Source of the DNA: Variovorax sp. 54
Lineage (GTDB): Bacteria; Pseudomonadota; Gammaproteobacteria; Burkholderiales; Burkholderiaceae_C
Direction: 5' to 3'
Length of the DNA: 64,000 nt
Assembly (NCBI RefSeq): GCF_002754375.1
Contig: NZ_PEFF01000001.1
Span: 2,493,501 to 2,557,500, forward strand
The notes beneath the pieces were generated by a model. It saw only the letters and a list, made by a program, of their open reading frames with translations. It made no database searches and had not been told where the DNA came from. Shown in pieces: positions 29,138 through 38,222 of this stretch; the stretch's first letter is position 1, and each line of letters begins with the position of its first letter. The position numbers were made by a program, and so were the translations under genes.

Positions 29138-30268
29138 TCACGCCAGCGCGCGTTGAATCAGCAGCTTCTGGATGTCCGACGTGCCTTCGTAGATCTGGCA
29201 CACGCGCACGTCGCGGTAGATGCGCTCCAGCGGAAAGTCGTTCACGTAGCCGTAGCCGCCCAGCGTCTGGATGGCGGCGCTGCACACGCGCTCGGCCATC
29301 TCGCTGGCGAAGAGCTTGGCCATGGCGGCCTCTTTCAGGCAAGGCCGGCCGGCGTCGCGCAGGCTGGCGGCGTGCCAGATGAGCTGGCGCGCGGCTTCGA
29401 TCTGCGTGGCGCAGTCAGCGAGGCGAAAGCCCACGGCCTGCTGGTCGAAGATGGCGCCGCCGAAGGCCTGGCGTTCCTTGGCGTAGGCCACGGCCACGTC
29501 GAAGGCGCTGCGGGCCATGCCCACGCTTTGCGCGGCGATGCCGATGCGGCCGCCTTCGAGCGCGCCGAGCGCGATCTTGTAGCCCTCGCCTTCGGCGCCG
29601 ATGAGGTTCTCGGCCGGGATGCGGCAGCTGTCGAAGTTGATCTGCGCGGTGTCGCTGCTGTGCTGGCCGAGCTTGTCTTCGACGCGCGCGACGTTGTAGC
29701 CGGGCGCGTCGGTGGGAACGATGAACGCGCTCATGCCGCGCTTGCCGGCGCCCTTGTCGGTCACCGCGATGACGATGGCGACCTGGCCGTTCTTGCCGCT
29801 GGTGATGAACTGCTTGACGCCGTCGATCACGTAGCCGTCGCCGTCCTTGCGCGCGGTGGTGCGCAGGCTCGAGGCATCACTGCCGGCCTGCGGTTCGGTG
29901 AGGCAGAAGGCGCCGAGCATCTGGCCCTGGGCCAGCGGCTCGAGCCACTTCTTCTTCTGCTGCGCGTTGCCGTAACGCATGAGGATGGCGTTGACGGGGC
30001 AGTTGGTGACGCTGATGGCGGTGCTGGTGCCGCCGTCGCCGGCCGCGATTTCTTCGAGCACGAGCGCGAGCGTGAGGTAGTCGAGGCCCGCGCCGCCATG
30101 CTCCTCGGGCACGCAGATGCCGTAGGCGCCCAGCGCGGCCAGACCCTGGTGCACTTCCTTCGGAAAGCTGTGGTCGCGGTCCCACTTGGGGGCGTGGGGC
30201 CAGATCTCGGCCTGCGAAAAATCGCGCACGGCGTCGCGGATGGCTTCCTGGTCTGCGCTGAGCAGCAT
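29138..30268 (-). CDS. Acyl-CoA dehydrogenase (short/medium-chain type)
   Basis: FAD-linked dehydrogenase of 376 residues. It has AFCLTEPQAGSDASSLRTTA, GYVIDGVKQFITSGKNGQ and AIQTLGGYGYVNDFPLERIY. The catalytic base is the Glu of CQIYEGTSDIQKLLIQ at the C-terminus, as in short- and medium-chain enzymes. It belongs to a leftward run with the M20 peptidase and thiolase genes and probably works in fatty acid or branched acyl-CoA oxidation. The chain length is not predictable. Confidence 0.93.
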   Translation of the reverse strand: MLLSADQEAIRDAVRDFSQAEIWPHAPKWDRDHSFPKEVHQGLAALGAYGICVPEEHGGAGLDYLTLALVLEEIAAGDGGTSTAISVTNCPVNAILMRYGNAQQKKKWLEPLAQGQMLGAFCLTEPQAGSDASSLRTTARKDGDGYVIDGVKQFITSGKNGQVAIVIAVTDKGAGKRGMSAFIVPTDAPGYNVARVEDKLGQHSSDTAQINFDSCRIPAENLIGAEGEGYKIALGALEGGRIGIAAQSVGMARSAFDVAVAYAKERQAFGGAIFDQQAVGFRLADCATQIEAARQLIWHAASLRDAGRPCLKEAAMAKLFASEMAERVCSAAIQTLGGYGYVNDFPLERIYRDVRVCQIYEGTSDIQKLLIQRALA

Positions 30269-30308
30269 GGCGTTGTCTCCGGTTCTTTGTTGTCGGTGGG
30301 TGCGCGGC

Positions 30309-31556
30309 TTACTTGCCGGCGCCCAGGTCCATGATGAGACGCGCGGCCATGTACAGGCGGCGCGGAATGGCGCTGATGTCGACGTACTCGGCCTTGTCGC
30401 TGTGGTAGCCGAAGCCGGGCAGGCCCAGGCTTTCGATCACGGGCTTGCCCGAGAGCGCTGCGTAGGCCGCGTCGGTGCCGCCGCCGGTGCGCTCTTCGAC
30501 GCCCACGCTGCCACCGGCTTCCTTGTAGAAGACCACGGCCTTGTCGACCAACTTCTTGCCGCCCTCGCCCGCGTTGAAGGCCGGACGGCCGCGCGTGACG
30601 AGCACCTTGACGTCGGCCTCGGGCAGTTTTTTCTGCTGCGCCTTTTCTTCGAGCGCCTTCATGGCGGCGTCGAAGTCTTCGTTGCGTGCGTAGCGCACGT
30701 CGGCGTTCAGCGTGGCGCTGGCCGGGATGATGTTCGACACGTTGCCGGCCTTGGCAATGGTCCAGTTGAAGCGCAGGTTCTTCGACTTGTCGTCGATGCT
30801 CATGGTGCGCAGCACGAGGTCGGATGCCTCGACCAATGCGTTCACGCCCAGCTCGGGGGCGGCGCCTGCGTGCGAGGCCTTGCCGGTGATGTTGACCTGC
30901 ACGTAGGCGATGCCCGAGGTGCCGAGCGACATCTTTTCGTCGCCGGCGCTGGTGGGCTCGAACGAGAGCACGTAGTCGGCCAGCTTGGCTTCTTCCTGGA
31001 TCAGGTCGCGCGAACCGAAGGAGCCTTTTTCTTCGTCGGTGTTGAACAGCACGGTGATGGTGCCGTAGTCGCGCACGCCGTAGTCCTTGAGCAGCTTGAG
31101 CGTGTGCAGGATGACGGCGTTGCCGCCCTTGTCGTCGGCGATGCCGGGGCCGTAGGCCTTGTCGCCTTCGATGCGGAACGGCGCCTTGGCGAGCGTGCCC
31201 TTGGTGTACACGGTGTCCATGTGCGACATGAGCAGCAGGTTCTTGCCGCCGCGGCCCTTGAGCTTGCCGACGATGTTGTCGCCGACCACGAGGCCGGCCG
31301 ACTTGCTGCGCGTGACGGTGAAGCCGAGGTTCTTCAGCTCGCCTTCGAGGTATGCGCCGGCGGCGGCCATGCCTTCGGCGTCACCGGTGCCGGTCTCGAT
31401 GTTGACGAGCTTCTCGAGCGTCTTGATCACCGCCGGCTGCTCGTCGGTGGCGGCCTGGAACAGCACGTTGTCGCGCTTCTGGGCCCAGGCGCCACCGGCC
31501 ACGAAGGCGGTAGCGAGCACGGCGGCAACGGCGGTACGGCGAATAGATGGGCGCAT
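30309..31556 (-). CDS. M20 family carboxypeptidase (glutamate carboxypeptidase-like), exported
   Basis: Zinc exopeptidase of 415 residues. A signal peptide covers about residues 1-25 (RRTAVAAVLATAFVAGGAWA). Metal-binding motifs are LMSHMDTVYTKG, YGPGIADDKGGNAV and LFNTDEEKGSFGSRD, and a dimerisation domain follows around SHAGAAPELGVN. ATG 31556 is preferred as AGGAG lies six bases upstream. Pseudomonas glutamate carboxypeptidase G2, which removes Glu from folates, is the best-known relative; the actual substrate here is unknown. Confidence 0.9.
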   Translation of the reverse strand: MRPSIRRTAVAAVLATAFVAGGAWAQKRDNVLFQAATDEQPAVIKTLEKLVNIETGTGDAEGMAAAGAYLEGELKNLGFTVTRSKSAGLVVGDNIVGKLKGRGGKNLLLMSHMDTVYTKGTLAKAPFRIEGDKAYGPGIADDKGGNAVILHTLKLLKDYGVRDYGTITVLFNTDEEKGSFGSRDLIQEEAKLADYVLSFEPTSAGDEKMSLGTSGIAYVQVNITGKASHAGAAPELGVNALVEASDLVLRTMSIDDKSKNLRFNWTIAKAGNVSNIIPASATLNADVRYARNEDFDAAMKALEEKAQQKKLPEADVKVLVTRGRPAFNAGEGGKKLVDKAVVFYKEAGGSVGVEERTGGGTDAAYAALSGKPVIESLGLPGFGYHSDKAEYVDISAIPRRLYMAARLIMDLGAGK

Positions 31557-31646
31557 GAAATCTCCTGCTCTACGCATGGTTTTGTTTGAGGTGTCCGGGG
31601 TGGAAACCGGCCGGCGCCCTCTCCCGGGCGCCGGCGGCTCCTGGCG

Positions 31647-32831
31647 TTATAGCAATTCGAGCGCGACCGCGGTGCCTTCGCCGCCGCCGATGCACAGCGT
31701 GGCAACGCCGCGCTTCTTGCCGCGCGCCTTCAACGCATGCAACAGCGTGACCATGATGCGTGCGCCGCTGGCGCCGATGGGGTGGCCCAGCGCGCAGGCG
31801 CCGCCGTTCACGTTGACGATGTCGTGCGACACGTCGAGCTCGTGCATGAGGGCCATGGGCACGACAGCGAAAGCTTCATTCACTTCCCACAGGTCGACGT
31901 CCTTCACGGTCCAGCCGGTCTTGGCGAACAGCTTCTGCACGGCACCGACCGGCGCGGTGGCGAACCACTCGGGCTGCTGCGCGTGCGTGGCGTGACCGAC
32001 GATGCGTGCCAGCGGCTTGGCGCCGATCTTCTTGGCGTGCGACTCGGTCATCATGACCAGCGCGGCGGCGCCGTCGTTGATCGACGAGCTCGACGCGGCG
32101 GTGATGGTGCCGTTTTCTTTCTTGAACGCAGGCTTGAGCGTGGGGATCTTGTCGAGCTTGACCTTGCCCGGGCCTTCGTCGATGGAGATGACGGTGTCTC
32201 CGCCGCGGCCCTTCACGGTGACGGGCGTGATCTCGTCCTTGAAGGCGCCGGATTCGGTGGCGGCCTTGGCGCGCTGCACGCTGGCGATGGCGAAGGCATC
32301 TTGCTGCTCGCGCGTGAAGTTGTACTTGGCGGCGCAGTCTTCGCCGAAGGTGCCCATGGAGCGGCCGGGCTGGTAGGCGTCTTCGAGGCCGTCGAGCATC
32401 ATGTGGTCATAGATCTTGTCGTGGCCCATGCGGTAGCCGCCGCGGCCCTTGAGCATGAGGTAGGGCGCGTTGGTCATGCTTTCCATGCCGCCCGCCACGA
32501 TGACGTCGTGCGTGCCGGCCAGCAGCAGGTCGTGCGCGAGCATCGCGGCCTTCATGGCCGAGCCGCACATCTTGCTGAGCGTGACGGCGCCCGCGCTGTC
32601 GGGCAGGCCGCCCTTGTAGGCCGCCTGGCGCGCCGGGGCCTGGCCCTGGCCGGCCATGAGGCAGTTGCCGAACAGCACTTCACCCACGCTCTCGGGCGCG
32701 ATGCCGGCGCGCTCGACGGCCGCCTTGATGGCCGCGCCGCCCAGGTCGTGCGCGGAGAGGGACGAAAAGTCGCCCTGGAAGCCGCCCATGGGGGTGCGGG
32801 CGGCGCCGACGATGACGATGGATTCGGACAT
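31647..32831 (-). CDS. Acetyl-CoA C-acyltransferase (thiolase)
   Basis: Thiolase of 394 residues that condenses or cleaves acetyl-CoA units. The nucleophilic cysteine is C89 in TLSKMCGSAMKAA. NEAFAVVPMALMHELD, GGACALGHPIGASGARI and LCIGGGEGTAVALE carry the remaining active-site residues. It could work in PHB-type synthesis (acetoacetyl-CoA) or in beta-oxidation; its best fit here is the acetyl-CoA acetyltransferase type, given the acyl-CoA dehydrogenase nearby. A phaB reductase is not next to it. Confidence 0.92.
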   Translation of the reverse strand: MSESIVIVGAARTPMGGFQGDFSSLSAHDLGGAAIKAAVERAGIAPESVGEVLFGNCLMAGQGQAPARQAAYKGGLPDSAGAVTLSKMCGSAMKAAMLAHDLLLAGTHDVIVAGGMESMTNAPYLMLKGRGGYRMGHDKIYDHMMLDGLEDAYQPGRSMGTFGEDCAAKYNFTREQQDAFAIASVQRAKAATESGAFKDEITPVTVKGRGGDTVISIDEGPGKVKLDKIPTLKPAFKKENGTITAASSSSINDGAAALVMMTESHAKKIGAKPLARIVGHATHAQQPEWFATAPVGAVQKLFAKTGWTVKDVDLWEVNEAFAVVPMALMHELDVSHDIVNVNGGACALGHPIGASGARIMVTLLHALKARGKKRGVATLCIGGGEGTAVALELL

Positions 32832-32900
32832 GGAGGTCTCCTTCAGGAATGTGAAAGTGAAGTCAAAAACAAAACGAAAACGGAATCGGGAAACGGGCGG

Positions 32901-34721
32901 TCAGAAATGCGTCGCGTGGCCTTCGTGCTGGAAGCGTTGCGACTCTTCGTACGGGAACACATCGAGCATCTGTCCGGCCTGGATGCGTTCCTTGTGGTGC
33001 TGCCAGAAGGCGGCGTCGAGCAGGTCGGCGTGGTGCGCCATGAAGGCGGCGCGCACGTCGCTGTTGCCCAGCAGGAAGGGCTCGAAGGTCTCGGGGAACA
33101 CGTCTTTGGGGCCGACCGAATACCAGACCTCGCCGCTCATCTCGTCTTCTTCGTTGCGCGGCGTGGGCACCTTGCGGAACTTGCAGTCGGTGACGTATTC
33201 GATTTCGTCGTAGTCGTAGAACACGACCTTGCCGCCACGCGTGACGCCGAAGTTCTTCCACAGCATGTCGCCGGGAAAGATGTTGGCGGCGACCATGTCC
33301 TTGATGGCATTGCCGTACTCGATGACCGCATGTTCGAGCTGGTCTTTGGCGCGCTTGGCATGGGCCGGGCTCTCGGGGTGGGCCAGCGTGTCGAAGGCTT
33401 CCTGCAGGTAGATGTTCAGCGGGATCATGCGGCGCTCGATGTAGACGTGCTTGAGCACGACCTCCATCTCCCCGTTGCCGTCGCGGTCGCCAATTTCGAG
33501 CTGGCTGGGCGCGAACTTGCGGATCTCTTCGATGAGCTCGGGCTCGAAGCGGTCGAGCGGAAAACCCACGTTGCTGTACTCGAGTGTGTCGGCCATGCGG
33601 CCCACGCGGTCGTGCTGCTTCACGAGCATGTACTTGCCCTTGATCTGCTCGCGCGTGGTGTCCTTCTGCGGCGGATAAAAGTCTTTGATGACCTTGAACA
33701 CGAACGGGAACGACGGCAGGTCGAACACCAGCATGACCATGCCCTTGATGCCGGGCGCAATGCGAAAGCGATCACTCGAATAGTTCAGGTGCGACAAAAA
33801 GTCGCGATAGAACAGCGTCTTTCCCTGCTTGGCCAGGCCGAGCGCGTTGTAGATTTCGGCGCGCGGCTTGCGCGGCATGAGCGAGCGCAGAAACTGCACC
33901 CAGGCCGAGGGCACTTCCATGTCGACCATGAAGTAGGCGCGCGCAAAGCTGAACAGCATCTGCAGGTCGTCTTCGCCGAACAGCGCCGCATCGATGTAGA
34001 ACTTGCCGTGGGCGTCGTGCAGCAGCGGCAGCGAGAACGGAATCTCGGTGAAGCCGTTCATGATCTTGCCGACCACGTACGCGCCCTTGTTCCGGTAGAA
34101 CAGGCCCGACAGCACCTGCAGCTGGAAGTTGGCGCGCAGCTTGACCTGGTGAAAGCGGTTCAGGATGACGTGCGCCACGCGCTCGGCATCGCGCCGCTTG
34201 TTGGCGTAGCTGCCCTGCAGCGCGAAGTCGTCGAGCATCTGCTCGATGATGTCGGGCAGCGTGGCCTGCGACGGGTAGTAGGGCCGGTAGGTGGGTGCGC
34301 CGCGCGGCTCGATGTACTCGGTGCTGATGGCCGGGCGCACGAAGATGAAGTCGTTCTGAAAGTACGCGCGGTGCAGGATCTTCGTGGTGACCGAGTTGAA
34401 GAAACTCTCGGCCAGCTCGGGCTGGTGGTGGTTCACCAGCAGCCCGATGAAGTGCAGCTTGACCTGGTGCCAGACCTCCATGGGCTGGTCGCCGGCCTTG
34501 AACTCTTTTTCGAGCCGGGCCACGGCCTCGTTCACGCGCAGGTCGTAGAACTCGATGCGCTCGCGCTGCGCCCGCTGCTGGCCGTGCCAGTCAGCGGTTT
34601 CGAAGCGGTGCTTGGCGCGCGCCGATTCAGCGCGGAACAGCCGGTAGTGCCGATTGAACCCGTCGATCATCGCCTTCGCGATGTCGTAGGCCAGCGGGGA
34701 ATCGAGGCGCTGCGGGAACAT
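32901..34721 (-). CDS. aceK: Isocitrate dehydrogenase kinase/phosphatase
   Basis: Bifunctional enzyme of 606 residues that switches isocitrate dehydrogenase off (kinase) or on (phosphatase) to steer carbon into the glyoxylate bypass. The length and the family signatures ATKIL-like [36 protein letters not shown] and [20 protein letters not shown] are typical. The first supplies the regulatory part and the second the kinase domain. Unlike the enterobacterial aceBAK operon, no aceA or aceB is adjacent; the gene lies between a thiolase and a carbonic anhydrase. Confidence 0.96.
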   Translation of the reverse strand: MFPQRLDSPLAYDIAKAMIDGFNRHYRLFRAESARAKHRFETADWHGQQRAQRERIEFYDLRVNEAVARLEKEFKAGDQPMEVWHQVKLHFIGLLVNHHQPELAESFFNSVTTKILHRAYFQNDFIFVRPAISTEYIEPRGAPTYRPYYPSQATLPDIIEQMLDDFALQGSYANKRRDAERVAHVILNRFHQVKLRANFQLQVLSGLFYRNKGAYVVGKIMNGFTEIPFSLPLLHDAHGKFYIDAALFGEDDLQMLFSFARAYFMVDMEVPSAWVQFLRSLMPRKPRAEIYNALGLAKQGKTLFYRDFLSHLNYSSDRFRIAPGIKGMVMLVFDLPSFPFVFKVIKDFYPPQKDTTREQIKGKYMLVKQHDRVGRMADTLEYSNVGFPLDRFEPELIEEIRKFAPSQLEIGDRDGNGEMEVVLKHVYIERRMIPLNIYLQEAFDTLAHPESPAHAKRAKDQLEHAVIEYGNAIKDMVAANIFPGDMLWKNFGVTRGGKVVFYDYDEIEYVTDCKFRKVPTPRNEEDEMSGEVWYSVGPKDVFPETFEPFLLGNSDVRAAFMAHHADLLDAAFWQHHKERIQAGQMLDVFPYEESQRFQHEGHATHF

Positions 34722-34769
34722 GGCGACGGTACCGACGGTGGCGGCGATGGCAGCGACGGGTTCGTTCGC

Positions 34770-35504
34770 TCAGGCGGCTGGCGGCGTCTCGGTGCCTTCG
34801 GTGCCGTCGGCACCTGCCTGCGCCGACGGCGAGGCGCCTGCCGGCTTGCTCCACTTGTAGCGGATGCGCTGCACGGCGGCCTTGTAGATGGCGTCGAGCG
34901 GCTTGTCGCCCTCGACACTCAGGCCGAGGTCTTGCAGCAGGCCGTCGTGCACGCCGAAGGTCCAGCCGTGGATGCGCACCTTCTGGCCGCGCGCCCAGGC
35001 GTCGACCATGACGGTGCTGACGGCCACGTTGACCACCTGTTCGGCCACGTTGAGCTCGCACAGCGCATCGACGCGCACGTCTTCGGGCAGGCTGTCGAGC
35101 ATCACGCTGTGGCGGTCGCGCACGTCCTGGATGTGGCGGATCCAGTTGTCGGCCAGGCCGATGCGCTTGCCGCTGAGCGCAGCCTTCACGCCGGCGCAGC
35201 CGTAGTGGCCCACCACCATGATGTGCTCGACCTTCAGGTGCTCGACCGCGAACTGGATCGCCGAGAGCGCGTTGAGGTCGGAGTGCACAACGATGTTGGC
35301 GACGTTGCGGTGCACGAACACTTCACCCGGCTCCAGGCCGGTGATCTGGTTGGCGGGCACGCGGCTGTCGGAACAGCCGATCCACATGTAGCGCGGCGTC
35401 TGCTGCTTGACGAGGCCGGTGAAGAAGCCGGGCCGGTCACGCTCCATCTGGGCGGACCAGGCACGGTTGTGGGCAAAGAGGTCGTCGAGGTTGTCGGAGG
35501 GCAT
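34770..35504 (-). CDS. can: Beta-class carbonic anhydrase
   Basis: Zinc enzyme of 244 residues interconverting CO2 and bicarbonate in the cytoplasm. Ligands are C44 and the D46-R48 pair in WIGCSDSRVPANQI, and H100 and C103 in VVGHYGCAGVKAAL. The last 30 residues are a Ser/Ala/Thr-rich tail not needed for the fold. Bicarbonate is required by the carboxylases of this window, although that link is general. It lies 48 bp upstream of aceK on the same strand. Confidence 0.95.
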   Translation of the reverse strand: MPSDNLDDLFAHNRAWSAQMERDRPGFFTGLVKQQTPRYMWIGCSDSRVPANQITGLEPGEVFVHRNVANIVVHSDLNALSAIQFAVEHLKVEHIMVVGHYGCAGVKAALSGKRIGLADNWIRHIQDVRDRHSVMLDSLPEDVRVDALCELNVAEQVVNVAVSTVMVDAWARGQKVRIHGWTFGVHDGLLQDLGLSVEGDKPLDAIYKAAVQRIRYKWSKPAGASPSAQAGADGTEGTETPPAA

Positions 35505-35530
35505 GGTGGAGTTCAGGCGGTTGTTTCAGA

Positions 35531-36592
35531 CTAGTTGGATACAACAGGCAAGGGGATGGCAGAACAGCCCGACTCTGGAGCTGCTTGAATCATCTTGTGG
35601 AGCCTTGCAAGGTCGGGCTTGGAGGTTTCGCGCACTACAGACTGCCATCTACGCACGCGCTCCACGACCTCCGAAGGACACGACTTTCCTATGGCCAGGT
35701 CGCATGTTATCTGTGCGATCTGCTGCGGGTCCTTCGACAGTGTGAAAGACGCTCCCGGCCGGGAAAAAGCGCGAGCGACCTCGTTGCTATGAAGGTAGTG
35801 TTCCATGGGTGGATTGGTCAGGAGCCGTGTGTCGCGGATCGAGAGAACGCGGCCGAGCTGCACGCGCACCCCCTCCCAGCTGATTCGGTCAATGCGCTCG
35901 GCCACCTCCTCAGGCAGCAGTTGGCCCATCTCCACAGTCACCTGATCCAACAACCGCGATGTCTCGAACCGTTCGTTCTCGACGGCCGAGAGGAAGTCAG
36001 CTCGGAAGCCGACCTCATCCATGTAAGCCAACACGTGCCCGATTGGCCACTGCCAAGAGTGACCGCTGTGCTCATCCCGCGTGGCCGTCTCAAGAAGGCG
36101 AATCACCGTAGCGGCCTCCTCGATTTTTCTGGCTCGCTGTCCATCGGTCGAGCGGAAATAGTCGTCTAACGCGATCATCTCGTCGATCGAATGGCCGGCA
36201 TAGGTCAGTTCAAGAGCGAGTTGTTGTCGCGCATAGGCGACGTTGGCCTCAGACTGACGCAGCTTCGCGATCTCAGGCATGAACTGCGAAGTGAGGCGCA
36301 CCACGGCTGGCACGAAGAATGTCGGCGAGCGCCTGTCCACCAAGGGAGAGCGGCACGCCAGCATGGCCTGTCGAACGTTCTCGTAGGACTCCATCCTGAA
36401 GTCGATGCCAGTTTGGATGTGCGTGAGGAATGCCTCGCTCGGCACAGTGCCGGCCTTCAGTCTTTCAAAGAGTGCATCATGACTCGGCGCCGCGAACCCT
36501 GAAACGGCCCCCAATGCGGCGCACGCAGCCAGGGCAAGAGCCCGAAGCCAACGGCAACAGCAGGAGCGGGACGTTGCGGATTTGCGGAGCAT
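35531..36592 (-). CDS. Exported protein of unknown function
   Basis: Protein of 353 residues without a recognised family. The N-terminus has a basic stretch and a hydrophobic segment (LALAACAALGAVSGFAA), so it is probably exported, with cleavage after FAA. The mature part is mostly helical and charged. MIALDDYFRSTDGQRARKIE loosely recalls the DUF2059 pattern, but this is weak. Two cysteines in QITCDLAIGKSCPSE near the C-terminus could form a disulphide. GC and codon use are lower than in neighbours, a hint of recent acquisition. It stands alone between the carbonic anhydrase and MerR genes. Confidence 0.6.
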   Translation of the reverse strand: MLRKSATSRSCCCRWLRALALAACAALGAVSGFAAPSHDALFERLKAGTVPSEAFLTHIQTGIDFRMESYENVRQAMLACRSPLVDRRSPTFFVPAVVRLTSQFMPEIAKLRQSEANVAYARQQLALELTYAGHSIDEMIALDDYFRSTDGQRARKIEEAATVIRLLETATRDEHSGHSWQWPIGHVLAYMDEVGFRADFLSAVENERFETSRLLDQVTVEMGQLLPEEVAERIDRISWEGVRVQLGRVLSIRDTRLLTNPPMEHYLHSNEVARAFSRPGASFTLSKDPQQIAQITCDLAIGKSCPSEVVERVRRWQSVVRETSKPDLARLHKMIQAAPESGCSAIPLPVVSN

Positions 36593-36629
36593 GGCGCTAT
36601 TGTCGACGAGGGGTTGAGTCCCGCTCGGA

Positions 36630-37046
36630 TCAGGCAGTCTTGGGAGTCTTGGCTGCGCCTTGTGCCTTCTGCGCCCTGACCAGGGTGGCGCGGCCTTTCT
36701 TCTCGTGCTCTCGTACTTCGGCCAGGTTGGCCTGCAGCTCGGCCAGCTGCGCCTCGAGCTGCGCCCGGTGCGAGCCGAGCACGCCGAGAAATTTCTCCAG
36801 CTGCGGCACGGTGTCGCGCGGGCTGTCGTACATGTCCAGGATGTCTTTCGCCTCGACCAGCGTCAGGCCCAGGCGCTTGGCGCGCAGCGTGAGCGTGAGC
36901 CGCGCCCGGTCGCGCGCGCTGTACACGCGCTGCAGGCCGGCCCGCTCCGGCGACAGCAGGCCCATGTCTTCATAGAAGCGGATGGCGCGCGTCGTGAGGT
37001 CGAACTCCTTGGCGAGCTGGCTGATGGTGAAGGTCTGCGCGGGCAT
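36630..37046 (-). CDS. MerR family regulator, LiuR-like
   Basis: Regulator of 138 residues. The N-terminal winged helix reads FTISQLAKEFDLTTRAIRFY then EDMGLLSPERAGLQRVY. A C-terminal coiled coil (about residues 75-125) mediates dimerisation. The sequence lacks metal-binding cysteines in the effector part. The DLTTRAIRFYEDMGLLSP and SARDRARLTLTLRAKRLG blocks are like those of LiuR, the MerR-type controller of branched-chain acid breakdown. ATG 37046 is chosen by family start; no strong ribosome site is visible. A perfect 20-bp palindrome (37114-37133) lies in the divergent gap. Confidence 0.82.
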   Translation of the reverse strand: MPAQTFTISQLAKEFDLTTRAIRFYEDMGLLSPERAGLQRVYSARDRARLTLTLRAKRLGLTLVEAKDILDMYDSPRDTVPQLEKFLGVLGSHRAQLEAQLAELQANLAEVREHEKKGRATLVRAQKAQGAAKTPKTA

Positions 37047-37113
37047 GGGCGGCAAGGGTTGCGGGGGCGACAGCAGGTTGGTGGCGCATTCTTTACAATG
37101 AAGCCTCAACCCA

Positions 37114-37133
37114 TGACGTTTACGTAAACGTCA
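37114..37133. promoter_or_regulatory. Perfect 20-bp palindrome, probable MerR operator
   Basis: TGACGTTTAC and GTAAACGTCA form an exact 20-bp palindrome between the MerR gene and the divergent hydrolase. It lies 68 bp from the MerR start and only seven bases before the hydrolase ATG. MerR dimers bind such sites. If so, it controls both genes, and the hydrolase transcript would have almost no leader. Confidence 0.7.
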
Positions 37134-37140
37134 ATCATAC

Positions 37141-38199
37141 ATGAACCTCCTCGAACGCGAACTCCACTACCCCCTGGGCGACACCCTGCCCGCCGCCGGC
37201 GAAGCACTGGAAGTGGCGCCCGGCGTGCGCTGGATCCGCATGCGGCTGCCCTTTGCGCTGGACCACATCAACCTCTGGCTGCTGCGCGACACGATCGACG
37301 GCGTCGAGGGCTGGACCGTGGTCGACTGCTGCATCGCGCACGACGAGGCCCGCGCGCAGTGGGAACAGATCTTCGAGACCCAGCTGCAGGGCCTGCCGAT
37401 CCTGCGCGTGATCGTGACCCACATGCACCCCGACCACATCGGCCTGGCCGACTGGCTGTGCAAGCGCTGGAACGTGCCGCTGTGGATCAGCGCCACCGAC
37501 TACCACGTGGCACGCGTGCTGTGCAGCGCCGGCGACACGCTCGCGGGCGGCGATGCGGCGGCCGACTTCTTTGTCTCGCACGGGCTGAGCAACCCCGAGT
37601 CGGTCGCCAAGATCCGCGCGCGCAGCAGCTACTACACGAACATGGTGCCCGCCGTGCCCGACCGTTATGTACGCATGATGGACGGCGACATCGTCACCAT
37701 CGGCGGGCGCGAGTGGCGCTGCATCAGCGGCTACGGCCACGCGCCCGAGCACATCGCGCTGTACTGCGCCGAGCCCAGGCTGCTGCTGGGCGGCGACATG
37801 ATGCTGCCGCGCATCTCGACCAACGTGAGCGTGCACGCGGGCGAGCCCGAAGCCAATTCGCTGCGCCTGTTCCTGGACAGCATCGACAAGTTCAAGGCCC
37901 TGCCGGCCGACACGCTGGGCTTGCCCTCGCACGGCAAGCCCTTCACCGGCATCCACCGCCGCGTCGACCAGCTGCAGGAGCACCACCGCGACCGCCTGGC
38001 CGAACTGCTCGAAGTCTGCCTCGCACGCCCGATCACCGCGTCGGAAGGCCTGCCGATCCTGTTCAAGCGCGAGCTCGACCTGCACCAGATCACCTTCGCC
38101 ATGGGCGAGACCGTGGCCCACCTGCACCTGCTGTGGTTCTCGGGGCAGGTGAAGCGCACGCTGGACGCCGACGGCATCTACCGCTTCGGCGGCAGGTAG
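37141..38199 (+). CDS. MBL-fold metallo-hydrolase
   Basis: Metallo-beta-lactamase fold protein of 352 residues. The metal motif is THMHPDHIGLADWL (H94-H99), with later ligands in GYGHAPEHIALYC, LLGGDMMLPR and LPSHGKPF. An extra C-terminal domain of about 90 residues, found in the LACTB2-like group, follows. Such enzymes cleave thioesters, RNA or lactones; LiuR-like regulators often sit beside acyl-CoA thioesterase-like members, which would suit a role in acyl-CoA metabolism, but this is an inference. The start is the first ATG; there is no ribosome site, so it may be leaderless. Confidence 0.85.
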   Translation: MNLLERELHYPLGDTLPAAGEALEVAPGVRWIRMRLPFALDHINLWLLRDTIDGVEGWTVVDCCIAHDEARAQWEQIFETQLQGLPILRVIVTHMHPDHIGLADWLCKRWNVPLWISATDYHVARVLCSAGDTLAGGDAAADFFVSHGLSNPESVAKIRARSSYYTNMVPAVPDRYVRMMDGDIVTIGGREWRCISGYGHAPEHIALYCAEPRLLLGGDMMLPRISTNVSVHAGEPEANSLRLFLDSIDKFKALPADTLGLPSHGKPFTGIHRRVDQLQEHHRDRLAELLEVCLARPITASEGLPILFKRELDLHQITFAMGETVAHLHLLWFSGQVKRTLDADGIYRFGGR

Positions 38200-38222
38200 C
38201 TTCGGCTGGGTAGACTTCCCGC

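Noticed and set aside
31737..35534. Plus-strand open frame of 1265 codons across the thiolase, aceK and carbonic anhydrase genes
   Set aside because: It runs antisense to three well-identified genes and its translation is His/Arg/Ala-rich without domains. Strong GC3 bias removes stop codons from the opposite frame, so this is an artefact.
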